A DNA stretch of 64,000 nt, from assembly GCA_905250075.1 (NCBI GenBank), contig CAJNOP010000185.1:171944-235943 (forward strand), written 5' to 3'. Source of the DNA: Rotaria sp. Silwood1. Its lineage: Eukaryota; Rotifera; Eurotatoria; Philodinida; Philodinidae. Numbering within the stretch: the first letter of the stretch is position 1; every line of letters begins with the position of its first letter. Of this stretch, positions 50,711 to 61,027 are shown piece by piece. The notes below the pieces were generated by a model. The model did no database searches. It saw nothing but the letters and a program-made list of their open reading frames with translations, and had not been told where the DNA came from. The position numbers were made by a program, and so were the translations under genes.

Positions 50711-52293
50711 CGTTTCTTTTTTCTTTTTTTGCACATTCTTCCTCCTCAATATAACCACACGAATTTCCTATATACAAAAAAAAAGAAGGAACAATGCGAT
50801 GTTCATAAACAAAAAAACAAAACGGGTTCGTAGTTTTATTGAGACATTATTCTTTCTTTTTTGTGGCATTTTAATCCTACTACACTTTACATCCAAGACA
50901 TAAGCGAAAGCGAACAAAAATAAAAAGGATTTAGTACTATTTTTATGGAAAGAATTGCCACTACAAACTCTATACCGATTACATCTTCAAATACATTCAA
51001 TAGTACGTTTATTTTTTTGTCTTTCTTCATTTGTTTAGTCTTATATTGTTAATCGAATTTAGATTCTAATCAAATTAAAGAACAAATATATGATGTATTT
51101 GTTAAATTTACTGATGATTTATTCATTACTATATGTACTGAATTTAAACAGAATCAATGAACAGCAAATTTCTTTCTTTTAGCTTACTAAAGATCAAACA
51201 AATGAATTAATAAATTTAATAACAAATAAAAGAACTTAAATATATTTATGAAAATACTATTCGAACATTAACTTATGAAAAAAAGCGAAATATTAAATAG
51301 CAATTGTTTGTTAAAATATTAAAAATAACTATAAAACAATTATTCAAGTTATAACTTATACAAAACACAAGATGAAAAAAAAAAACAAAGTTTTCATTAT
51401 TCATGATGTTATTGCATAAAAAGAGATTATTTACAGAATTATTTTCTCAGAAATAAAACTAATAGAAAACTTATTTGAATGTTTATTAAAATATTATGTA
51501 TGTATTATATCAAAACGTTGTTCATTCATATCATATTCAGTCATTTTTCAACATATTAAATAAAGAATATCATGTAAAAACCAAACATTGATAAATTGAT
51601 TGAAGTTCATGCTGAATAAAATAAAGAATTAGAAAAGAGTTTTTTGTTATTTTGAAATTCTTTGAATAACCTGTCCATCAAAATTCCAAGTAATGAAATG
51701 TAATTGGACTTAATGCATTACGAGGTATTTTATCATATATCCACTCGAATATATCAAGAATTGAAAACTTATACATTGTTATTGATTTCTAGAAATAAAT
51801 GAATAAAAATATGAATTTTTATTGGAATATTTCATCAAAGATAATTAACTCTTTCGTAGTAAAAGATTTCGAAATAAACTTTGAAAAAGACTTATGAATT
51901 TCATTATTGCATAGTGCGAGAAAAATGAAAAAGATTAATCTTTAAAAACAGGCATATAGATATCATATTTAGAAAATCTTCAATTCGTTATTTATAATTT
52001 ATTATCTATAATCATATATCAAATTCTAATTTACTTCTATTTTATGAATAGAAAATTTATTTTGTGAAAGATAAAATTAGAACTGATTTCATACTTTACA
52101 GATATCGTTCGTTTTCTTTATATTTACGATTTTAATATAACACATAAAGTTTCTCTCATCTATTCCGATTATTAATATATAAGCTCTTGAATTTTCAATG
52201 AACATATTTCTGCATTTCGGGTTTCAATTGTTTTTGTATTATTCCAAAAACGAAATATACAAAAAAATAATTTACTAACAAATAAGTTGTGGA
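50711..52293. other. Gene-poor stretch with a decayed gene-like fragment
   Basis: Mostly featureless AT-rich DNA. The only gene-like content is a two-exon frame starting at 50945. Confidence 0.4.
50945..51300 (+). pseudogene. Probable gene remnant, unknown family
   Basis: ATG at 50945 opens MERIATTNSIPITSSNTFN. A GTACG donor (51003) and an ATTTAG acceptor (51062) join it in frame to SNQIKEQIYDVFVKFTDDLF, which stops at TGA 51158-51160. Gene-like sequence continues beyond the stop (TKDQTNELINLITNK, then after a frame shift ELKYIYENTIRTLTYEKKRN). That looks like a decayed small gene rather than a functional 51-residue one. Confidence 0.3.
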
Positions 52294-52576
52294 TAGAGAT
52301 GTACTGGAGCAGTCCTGGTGCCGGCCACCGAGACCGGGACCGAAATCAGAAAAAAAACTTTTGTCCCGCACATATCCGCTTCGACTAGAAAAATAAAAAA
52401 TACGAGTGTTGAAAAATTATTCTACATGCAAGACCCGTAGATTCTGCAACAGCATCTATAAACCTGGACAAGTAACAGAAAAACTAAAGTGATTGAGACC
52501 GGAATTAGAGTCGAAAAAAAAAACTTTATTGGCACAGGGACTAAGACCAAAACAAAGTTAGTCCTACACATCTCTA
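52294..52576. mobile_element. 283-bp hAT-type MITE
   Basis: The ends TAGAGATGT and ACATCTCTA are inverted and flanked by an imperfect 8-bp duplication: GTTGTGGA (52286-52293) and GTCGTGGA (52577-52584), one mismatch. Inside are GAGACCGG-like repeats on both halves. Size and 8-bp duplication suggest a non-autonomous hAT element. Confidence 0.65.
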
Positions 52577-52893
52577 GTCGTGGAACATAGTTTCATATTT
52601 TATAATATAGGGTTTATTAAAGTTAATTGAGAGTTCTATACAAAATCGAATGTAAGATTTGTAATTTCATTTTGACATTAGAACTATAATATATATTGAA
52701 TCATAAGTTGTTTATCATATAAAATTCTCTAAAATTGATTCATTAAAGTTGACATAAACCGATGCCTCAAATAGTAGTTCTCGTAAGATATCAATTTTTT
52801 TTTCTTAACATACTAATAAACTTATTTAAAATTTAATATTCAATTCCAATAGTCCTTTATGTACAGTGTAGTAAAGTTTTGTTTGTTTTTTTT

Positions 52894-52993
52894 NNNNNNN
52901 NNNNNNNNNNNNNNNNNNNNNNNNNNNNNNNNNNNNNNNNNNNNNNNNNNNNNNNNNNNNNNNNNNNNNNNNNNNNNNNNNNNNNNNNNNNNN
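52894..52993. other. Assembly gap (100 N)
   Basis: Exactly 100 undetermined bases. Reading frames crossing it are artefacts. Confidence 0.99.
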
Positions 52994-53441
52994 ATACGAA
53001 AAAGACCGAAACAGAAGATATCGAATGGTGAACACATCAAATGATAGTTACATCGAAAGAAAAAAATGTCGAAAATATTGGCATACATTAGGTTAGATTA
53101 TTGAGATGTAGGTAATTTTATTAATATATGAAGTAGAAAAAAGCTTTTTAAATAAATCATAGAATAGTAATATTACAGACAATAGAAAAAAAGTAAAATA
53201 ATAGTCACAATATGTTAACCATTAAGGTTTATTTATTTTGCTTTGATACAGTTAATGATAAATGACCTAATAATCCCTTTAATACGTTGTTGTATTGCAT
53301 TAGTCGTTGCTGTTTTTAGCCGAATTTGAGCAGCAGCATTCATTTTTTTATACATGATATCATTTAACATCAGTAAAGGCTTGTCCTTGTTTGAAACAAA
53401 AAAATATGGAATATCAGTGGAAAGTGACATTAAATGGATTA

Positions 53442-54068
53442 CTAACGAGGAACGCTCCAGAAGTGATAAATCGTTTTCGAGTTCGGACTCTATCCATTAA
53501 GTAGATCCAAGTGAAGTATGAAAAATCCCAAAAGGATGCGTTTTCTTGGAGCTTCCATCTGAAGTTATGACCATTTTACCAGAATTTTAGCCTATAGCTA
53601 GGTATGTATCAGTAAATCGAATGATGTTATTTTGAGCTGAAATTTTGTCCACAGATAGGTGTGCTCGTGGCTAGAATGCCCTGAAAATTTCAGCTCAAAA
53701 GAATGTTTTTTTCTCGAGATACTAAATTCCCAAAATTTATTCATGTACCATGAAGGATGTGCGAATCTTATGGTTTTTTCAAATTCAATATCTCGAGAAG
53801 AAAACATTCTTTTGAGCTGAAATTTTCAGGGCATTCTAGCCACGAGCACATCTATCTGTGGGCAGAATTTCAGATCAAAATAACATCGTTCGATTTGTTG
53901 GTACATACCTAGCTATAGGCTAAAATTCTGCTAAAATGGTCATAGTTTCAGATGGAAGGCCCAAGGGAACGTATCCTTTTGAGATTTTTCATACTTCACT
54001 AGGATCGACCTAATGCATAGAATCCGAACTCGAAAACGATTTATCACTTGGGGAGCTTCCCTCGTAAG
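53442..54068. mobile_element. 627-bp near-palindromic fold-back element
   Basis: The arms are highly similar inverted copies over almost the full length: AAGTGATAAATCGTTTTCGA (left) and TCGAAAACGATTTATCACTT (right), and TTGAGCTGAAATTTT with CAGGGCATTCTAGCCACGAG on both sides of the centre near 53750. The ends are CTAACGAGG and its partner CTCGTAAG. No target duplication or coding capacity is seen. It is a MITE-like fold-back, recent enough for the arms to remain closely matched. Confidence 0.75.
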
Positions 54069-54136
54069 AAAAAACAGATTAATATATCCATAATAAAAAT
54101 ACCAATACTACTTTCGATGCTTTTGATGGGTGATAG

Positions 54137-54466
54137 TTATTTGTCTTCTTTTTCTACTAATCGCTTTACACAATGAATAGTTATCAAACATATCATAAGG
54201 CGATGACAGATAGAAATAAAATATAATTCAACAGCAAGTTCTCTATTTAGACTATTTTTTAATTTTCCGACATTATATACGTTCACTATTTTTCTTTCGG
54301 CATTTTTTTCGAACTTTTTTGTTTTGACATTTGTTTTGGATACTTTTATATGATCGACATCTTTTCGTTTCGGTTTTTCAACACTTTCAATGAAAGTTTT
54401 TAATCCGATACTGATAATCGCTTCGAATATACGTAAGACTATTTTTCGGTTATTCATATTAGACAA
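54137..54466 (-). CDS. Uncertain ORF, 109 codons
   Basis: A continuous frame with basic composition (MNNRKIVLRIFEAIISIGLK, VEKPKRKDVDHIKVSKTNVK) ends IHCVKRLVEKEDK. No family resemblance. A second short frame on the same strand lies beyond the fold-back element (53430-53233, including MNAAAQIRLKTATTNAIQQR), so a gene with the element in its intron is conceivable. I found no in-frame splice pair joining them. Confidence 0.22.
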   Translation of the reverse strand: MSNMNNRKIVLRIFEAIISIGLKTFIESVEKPKRKDVDHIKVSKTNVKTKKFEKNAERKIVNVYNVGKLKNSLNRELAVELYFISICHRLMICLITIHCVKRLVEKEDK

Positions 54467-55081
54467 CTAGTACACCCTACATATTTTGCAGGCAATCTTG
54501 ACGGTAATTTTATAATAATCAAGTTATCGTTATCTCTTACTTTTAGAGTAGAGCCCTTTGGATTGATTCTGGATGTGAATCTATACCCTATCAACAGGAA
54601 ACATTCAGAACTCTGTTTAAGGCATACATATATTTCTAAAATCTAGAAAGACATAGTATGAGTAAATTTCTCATTGCTGCTTTTTTAATCATTTTAAAAG
54701 GTTCTTCTTTTTTGAAAAATAAAAAATGAGAAACTCAGTGAAAATTAATAATAATTCGAGATTTGCTACGCCCTCGTTTCTGCTGTCGATCTTAAATCAG
54801 AGATATTCATCGTAGCATTGCTCTGTAGCAGTGCGAGGACGGTAACGACCTGAGACGTGTTTTAACCATACTGTCGCAATAGTGACATGGTGGCAGCGTC
54901 AGCTGTGTTTTGGAGAACATTGCAAAACTCTCACTGTGAAGTCTTTTCTTTCTCATTGTCATCACAGGTGCGCTCTTCAGCAATAAAATCAAGATCGATA
55001 CAAAAAATAAATTAGATTCAGTTTCGTCTGTTTCTGCCAATATTTCTCTGGTTCTCCTGCAAAGAATCACAGTTGCATCAA

Positions 55082-56986
55082 ATGTCTCTTTGGAAATCTT
55101 GCCTGTCGTGGGTTATTTCTTTATGGGTTTTTATGACCATCATCAACATATCTATAGCTGTCAACAACCCAGCATTCGTCGCCAGACACCGTTTGACATC
55201 CGCAGAATATCAAAGTCTGTTTACCTCTCTTACCAACCAATCCTATCGCCTTCTTTACATCAGTGGTTATGTTGTCAACAGCGAAGAGCGCTTCGCAGCC
55301 TACTTTGAAAAATCCGTCGGATCACCTCAAATTTGTCGTCACGGAATGACCAGTGCTCAGTACCAACAGGCGTTTAATGATGCAGTTGCACAAGGTTACC
55401 GTCTAGTCTTGGTTAACGGATACACGGCACCCAATGGCATCGACAAATACGTGGCTATCTGGGACAAGCCAGTTGATGGCGTAGGTCCATGGGTAGCCAG
55501 ACACGGGATGACTGCTGCGCAGTATCAAAGTGAATTCAACAGCTGGGTCGCGAATGGATACAGACTCAAACATGTCAGCGGATACGCTATCGGAACTGAA
55601 GCACGCTATGCTGCCATTTTTGAAAAACTCGCTAGCACTCCTGCCTGGATTGCACGACACGGACTCAGCGCCGCGCAATACCAGGCCGAGTTCAATACAC
55701 AAACCAGCCTAGGATACGTTCTTGTCGTTGTTTGCGGTTACGGCGTCAGCAATGTCGACTATTACGCTGCTATTTTCGAGAAAAAGGCAAGTAATCCATG
55801 GATTGCTCGCCACGCAATGACTAGCAACGAGTATCAAGGTGAGTTTACAAACAATTACTACCAAGGTTATCGTCTGAAAGTCATCAGTGGTTACACCATC
55901 AACAACGGTGACCTCTACGCCGCCATCTGGGAGAATCCTAACATGAGCGGAAACGATCTTTCCCTGATCAACAGCAATATTCAGGCCTACATGAACGAGC
56001 ATTCAATCCCGGGTATATCCATTGCAATCACCAAGCAAGAGCGCCTCGTCTTTGCTAAGGGCTTTGGGTACGCTGATACAGCAACCCATGAGAAAGTCCA
56101 TCCCAACCATCTGTTTAGAATCGCTAGTGTCTCTAAACCCATGACTTCTATCGCCATCATGAAACTTATCGAGCAAGGCAAATTTTCACTGAGTACAAAA
56201 GTGTTTGGTCCATCCGCTCTTCTCGGAACAACATACGGAACCAAAGCCTATGGTCAGCTAGTCCTGTCTATCACTGTTCAGCACCTTCTCGAGCATACCA
56301 GCGGCTTCTCAAACGATGGCGGTGATCCAATGTTTATGAACTATCAACTAAGCCAGGAAGACTTGATCGATTGGGTTCTTGATAATCGGACCCCGAAGAA
56401 CGTTCCTGGATCCACATACGAATATCTTAATTTTGGATATATTCTTCTTGGAAGAATCATCGAGAAGGTTTCTGGACAAACTTATGAACTTTTTCTCCGC
56501 AATAACATTTTCAAGTACGCCCCACAAACGAGCAGAATGGTTATCGGTGGAGACACATTTGCCGAGAAAAAGTCTGGTGAAGTGACATACTACCCGAACA
56601 ATGCGTACGATCTCCATGTTCGTCGCATGGATGCCAACGGTGGATGGATTGCACGCCCAATCGACCTTGTAGGTATCATGGCGAAAGTGGACGGGTTTAA
56701 CTTCAAGACAGACATGTTGAGCAGCAGCACAATCAATACGATGTGGACTGGCTCTTCAGCAAACCCCGGGTACGGCAAAGGTTGGATTCTAGATAATTCG
56801 TACAAAGGTCATAACGGTGCTATGACAGGAACGATTTCGTTCTTGGTGAGAAGAAATGATGGTCTGTCGTATGCATTTACGGTCAACACTAGACCCGACG
56901 ACGATGGTTTTGCATTTGAGTGCAAAGGAATTATGGATACAATCGTTTCTGGCGTGGCTGCTTGGCCTACGTATGATCTTTTCTGA
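55082..56986 (+). CDS. Secreted beta-lactamase-fold serine hydrolase with five N-terminal repeats
   Basis: 634 residues in one exon, ATG 55082 to TGA 56984-56986. A signal peptide (CLSWVISLWVFMTIINISIA) precedes five repeats of about 45 residues between roughly 32 and 275. Each carries ARHGMTxAQYQ, a GYRLxxVSGY strand and a YAAIFEK end. The C-terminal part is a class C beta-lactamase/penicillin-binding-like domain. It has the nucleophile motif SVSK (Ser349, Lys352), YLN (Tyr448, Asn450) and HNG (577-579) in the place of KTG. This order matches fungal polyglycine hydrolases and bacterial proteins with the same repeats. The gene lacks introns and uses many C/G third positions, unlike its neighbours; horizontal acquisition is the likely origin. 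The substrate is unknown. A polyadenylation-like AATAAA is near 57062. Confidence 0.92.
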   Translation: MSLWKSCLSWVISLWVFMTIINISIAVNNPAFVARHRLTSAEYQSLFTSLTNQSYRLLYISGYVVNSEERFAAYFEKSVGSPQICRHGMTSAQYQQAFNDAVAQGYRLVLVNGYTAPNGIDKYVAIWDKPVDGVGPWVARHGMTAAQYQSEFNSWVANGYRLKHVSGYAIGTEARYAAIFEKLASTPAWIARHGLSAAQYQAEFNTQTSLGYVLVVVCGYGVSNVDYYAAIFEKKASNPWIARHAMTSNEYQGEFTNNYYQGYRLKVISGYTINNGDLYAAIWENPNMSGNDLSLINSNIQAYMNEHSIPGISIAITKQERLVFAKGFGYADTATHEKVHPNHLFRIASVSKPMTSIAIMKLIEQGKFSLSTKVFGPSALLGTTYGTKAYGQLVLSITVQHLLEHTSGFSNDGGDPMFMNYQLSQEDLIDWVLDNRTPKNVPGSTYEYLNFGYILLGRIIEKVSGQTYELFLRNNIFKYAPQTSRMVIGGDTFAEKKSGEVTYYPNNAYDLHVRRMDANGGWIARPIDLVGIMAKVDGFNFKTDMLSSSTINTMWTGSSANPGYGKGWILDNSYKGHNGAMTGTISFLVRRNDGLSYAFTVNTRPDDDGFAFECKGIMDTIVSGVAAWPTYDLF

Positions 56987-57427
56987 AGCAACTTAAAACT
57001 TAATAGACACAAAACTTGTGTGGACTACGTTTTTCACTCGACTGAAGGGAGATTCATATGAAATAAAATGCGTACATTGATGTGTGTGTTTGCATGTTTG
57101 TAGTGACACGTCCAATCATGTGTCCACTAGTACAGCCGTAACTGGCAAGATTTCACCAATGATAATTGGGTTGGGGTATCCAGATCTGTTATCGGTTTTC
57201 AAAGTCGTTAGTTTGGGTTTAGGGGTTAGGGAAAGAGTTTTTCGAGACGATAACAATGTTGTTTAAAAGTTAGCGAAAGTAAATCGGAGTCCGGAAATCT
57301 GAATTTTTAGTCCATTCGTGGAAGTTTCCGAGCTGCAGTTTTATAATCAAGGAAAGAGTTTTTAGGAAAATAATGATTTTTCACTCGACTGAGCATCGGA
57401 TGGTGTGAAATAAAATAAGTTTGTGAC

Positions 57428-57912
57428 TAGGGGTGGGAAGTTACCGTTACCCGGGAGTTACGTTACCGAGTAACTAGTAACTTTTGAGTTACTAGTTACC
57501 GAGTAACAAGTAACGCCGGAGTTACCAGTTACCAGGTAACTAGTAACTTCGAAGTTACTAGTTACTTTTGGTAGGTAACTTGTCTAAAAAGTCGAGATAT
57601 CGCTTCCTAATGACTGAATATCATCTATTCATCACTCAATTAAATTAAGAGTTACTTGGTAACTAGTAACTCCTATGTACGTTACTAGTTACTCGGTAAC
57701 TCGTGAGCTGAATAAGTACTGTAATGATGGTATTCACTCATTAGGAAGCGATATCTCCGCTTCTTAGACAAGTTACCTACCAAAAGTAACTAGTAACTCC
57801 GAAGTTACTAGTTACCTGGTAACTGGTAACTCCGACGTTACTAGTTACTCGGTAACTAGTAACTTGCGAGTTACTAGTTACTTGGTAACGTAACGGTAAC
57901 TTCCCACCCCTA
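57428..57912. mobile_element. 485-bp palindromic hAT-type MITE rich in GTTAC
   Basis: The ends TAGGGGTGGGAAGTTACCGT and the exact inverse at 57893-57912 are flanked by a perfect 8-bp duplication TTTGTGAC (57420-57427 and 57913-57920). The body is built from GAGTTACTAGTTACC-like units in both orientations, so almost the whole element folds on itself; ATATCGCTTCCTAATGA and its inverse lie nearer the centre. An 8-bp duplication and TAGGGGTGG-type ends indicate hAT. Confidence 0.88.
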
Positions 57913-58061
57913 TTTGTGACCTGGGAATGATTGGGACAGTAACGTATGTAGTGATGTTTGCGTCACTTACAGGTTAGATAATCTCAGTAACGTGAAATAT
58001 ATGAGTTTTTTTTCATAATATGAAGTGTGAGGCAGAACAAGATCAACACACACAAGCATAA

Positions 58062-58168
58062 GGGTGTGGGTATGGGTGTCGAGGTCTCTGTGGATTTTTA
58101 GGTGTAGGTTTAGATCGAGAAAAAGCCCACGCCCAGCCATCCACACCCATACTCACACCCACACCCCT
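58062..58168. repeat. TGTGGG-like hairpin, long arms
   Basis: The left arm GGGTGTGGGTATGGGTGTCG pairs with a right arm of CACCC-type units (CATACTCACACCCACACCCC) at the far end. The inner part is complementary too. Confidence 0.65.
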
Positions 58169-58802
58169 ATCTGCATGTTGTTTTTCAGATAAATGAAGAA
58201 AAAACAAAATCAAATGATGTGATATTGAAGACATGCAATCTTTGTGTGTTATTATTTCAGTTGTGATTCTTATGAAAGAATTATGTTTCTTTATATTAAT
58301 TCAATAACTATTCTAAAATGATAGACAATTTAGTGCTTTACTCTATTTCTTTCTTATTACGAAGTCTGATGCTAACAAAACTATATTTATCTATTTTTAC
58401 AATTACGTTTTTTTTTATTTATGTTTTGAATAGGTATCTCATTAGTATATGTTAAGAGTGAGGAAAAAATCAAAAGTCATAGTCATGATAGAAAAAGAAA
58501 AGAAACGTCTCAAATGTATGATCGATGTGTAATTTATTTTGCTTCGACGGGATTCGTTTTATTCTACGTTTTTCTTCATCATACATCATTCAAGCAAAAG
58601 TATATGTATGCATAAGATATTACTAATATATTAGAGTATCATTATCAAGATTGTTTATAAAATAACATAAAAATATCATTTTAATGGTCATTCTTTGACG
58701 TCATTTATCGCATGAGGAAAGTCTGTCTTATACGAATAATACAATAATAAAAGGCTACCAATTGTTTACTAACTAAAAGTATTAAAATGCTACGTTGGTC
58801 TT

Positions 58803-58955
58803 TGCTAAGTAAAATTTCTATGTGCTCAGTAAAAAAATTGGATGCTAAGTATAAATATTGAACGCTCAGTTGATTAAAAGTTTCTCAGAAAAAATGTATT
58901 TGCTAAGTTTGACAGGTAATCGCTAAGTAAAAATTATTATTACTGAGTAATTTTC
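58803..58955 (+). repeat. Degenerate ~20-bp tandem repeat
   Basis: About seven to eight units, each starting YGCTMAGTAAAA or a variant (TGCTAAGTAAAATTTCTATG, TGCTCAGTAAAAAAATTGGA, TGCTAAGTATAAATATTGAA and so on). Spacing is close to 20 nt, with decay in the middle units. Confidence 0.55.
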
Positions 58956-59506
58956 ACTAAATGTAAAGTACAATTATTAGAGATCAGAAAAATTTTTTAT
59001 AGTACTATAATGTAGATGCTGTTTTCTGTTGCTTTCCTTCTATCATCGTTCGACTAGTGTCGTGATATACATGTCAACATTCAATTTCGAATTCACTCCA
59101 ATCTCGGATATTCACATTGAATTAGTCCATTATTGGATTGAGAAAAACTTTTTATTAAAACCTTTATCACTCTCAAGATATATGTTGGATAAAAATTCCT
59201 GTTGACGAACTGTGATGGAGCAATGGTACTTTATATATTAAAATCATCAATGCAGAACCTACATTCGAATTTGAACTCTAATGGATAGTTTTCCTAAAAA
59301 ACTGTCTTCTATAGAGATTTACGTAGAGGTTCACGAATGTACTTAAATTTTTATATTGACTATTGTATTTTCTAGAGTATCATTGCTGCAAGGCCATTTA
59401 TTAACAAGAATTTCGATCTAACATCCCTCTTGAGAGTAGCCGAGGTTTTAATTAAAATAAATTGCTCAATCCGACGTTGGACCGGCCCAAAGTGAGCAAC
59501 CGAGAC

Positions 59507-59959
59507 CAGAGATGGAACCGGTACCGATGTGTATTTTGGATTGACCTGTCTACCGGTTTAAACCGGTCTGACCGGTCGAAACCGCCTTATGCCGATCGAT
59601 ATTTTTCACTTTCTTGCTCTATGATGGTAATCATATGAAAAAAACAATTGGCACCAAGACTAGTTCCACTGATCACACAGGCATTTATTTAAAAAACAAT
59701 TTTCAAAATACCCATCAGTGAGACTATTGTTATCAACGAGAAAACATTATGCCAGCATGCGTGAAAGTACGAAGGTTGCCCCCAAGAGAGTTCACTATGA
59801 AATAAGGCTTCATTTCAAGCCTTAGCCTGTTGTCTGCAGATCGATATTTTGTCGGTAGGTCGGTTTTGCCGGTCTAGACTGGTTTTACCGGTACACCGGC
59901 CGGTCTTATTGTTTTGGACCGGTACCGGTCCGAAAAAAACTAGACCGGTTCCATCTCTG
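59507..59959. mobile_element. 453-bp hAT-type MITE rich in ACCGGT
   Basis: Inverted ends CAGAGATGGAACCGGT (59507-59522) and ACCGGTTCCATCTCTG (59944-59959) are flanked by ACCGAGAC (59499-59506) and CCCGAGAC (59960-59967), an 8-bp duplication with one mismatch. Internal ACCGGT/CCGGT repeats lie near both ends. It shares the AGAGATG start with the elements at 13601 and 52294, so these are related non-autonomous hAT families. Confidence 0.82.
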
Positions 59960-60316
59960 CCCGAGACTGACCTAACCGGATCTAACATTGAAGTGAATCC
60001 AACACTGGATCCTGACACACATACATATCACTTATAGATTTTTTCGTTTTGATGAAGGTACCTGTTTTCTTTCAAAATGCTCTAGTACAATCCTATGTGT
60101 TTTTCTCATGCTATTTCTTTTACATAAGATGTGTATTGCTTTCTCGAGACTTCTTTTCTGTCTGGCATTCTTTGATACGATCTTTCGCTCGTTTCCCTCT
60201 ATACTTCTGCTGATCTGTCATTGAAAGTTTTGCATTGACTTAAAAACCTAAGCTATAGCAACGCGTCGGAATGAAAATACAGACTTTGTGATTGTCCGAG
60301 CTTCTTCAAAGAATAG

Positions 60317-60378
60317 AGTGTGGGTGTGGGTGTAAGAGAATATAAAGATCCAAACACCCACACCCATACCCACACCCT
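60317..60378. repeat. TGTGGG-like hairpin
   Basis: GTGTGGGTGTGGGTGTAAG is followed, after an AT-rich loop, by ACACCCACACCCATACCCAC. The arms are close to perfect inverse copies. Confidence 0.7.
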
Positions 60379-60519
60379 TTTTCCTCGTTCTCTGTTTTCA
60401 AACTTTTCTAATTAATGCGCTAAAGCCGGCTACTTATTGTTTATTACAACTGTACATATCAGATGAACAATGATATCTCGGCGCCATCTTATATTGAACG
60501 AAATAGTTCAATTAATTAA

Positions 60520-60610
60520 GATAATAGTGATGGCAATGGTTTCTCGCAATGTAAATTAGCTAAGAAATGCAGAATTTTACTTGTTTCCGTATCTAATCCA
60601 GAAATACCTC
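60520..60610 (+). pseudogene. Decayed pogo-like helix-turn-helix copy
   Basis: The frame reads GNGFSQCKLAKKCRILLVSV, parallel to GNCLL-RKLAEKYNIVLGSL at 61335. Both resemble the N-terminal helix-turn-helix of pogo/Tigger transposases. Only a fragment remains. Confidence 0.3.
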
Positions 60611-61027
60611 TTTAATATAGGCACCCTCGGGCCAGGACGGAAATGTCCACTTTATGGAGATACCCATTATTGTGAGATTTTAAGTTTCTTTTCTGCAACC
60701 TACAACTCTTTAGTTTCAATCGCTTTTCGGTTGCACAAGATGATCTTTTTCTTCTTTACAACAATTTATTAAGGAGGTCGCCCCTCACAAACGCACTCTT
60801 TTATTTTTCCATGGAATTCAACCAAAATTTCAGAGAATTTTAGTCTTGACTAGAGTAGATTATGGTTAAAATATCTCCTCAAATCTGCGATATATTCACG
60901 AGTCATAGTCAATTTATTGGTCAAAAATGCCTTGTTCGAGGGCTAGGTTTTCACAATCAGGACACGAGCTAACATGGTGGGGCTGTTTTTAAGTTGTAGA
61001 GTACCCTTGACGCTAGATCCTCACAGA

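Larger units (their letters stand above)
57921..59498. other. Intergenic with one hairpin and one short tandem repeat
   Basis: No gene supported. It contains the TGTGGG hairpin at 58062-58168 and a degenerate 20-bp tandem repeat at about 58803-58955. Confidence 0.4.

Noticed and set aside
52826-53088. Open frames running through the second N gap
   Set aside because: Same artefact as at the first gap.
55403-56617. Several antisense open frames over the beta-lactamase-like gene
   Set aside because: They are mirror frames produced by the GC-rich codon usage of the real gene and have no domain content.
55082-56986. Bacterial contamination as source of the hydrolase gene
   Set aside because: It lies within a continuous stretch with rotifer-type MITEs and hairpins on the right and AT-rich DNA on the left, with no gap at either border. 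Read-level confirmation is still desirable.
57208-57232. GGGTTTAGGGGTTAGGG, resembling TTAGGG telomere repeats
   Set aside because: Only two imperfect units, and the recurring telomere-like motif in this genome is TGTGGG, not TTAGGG.
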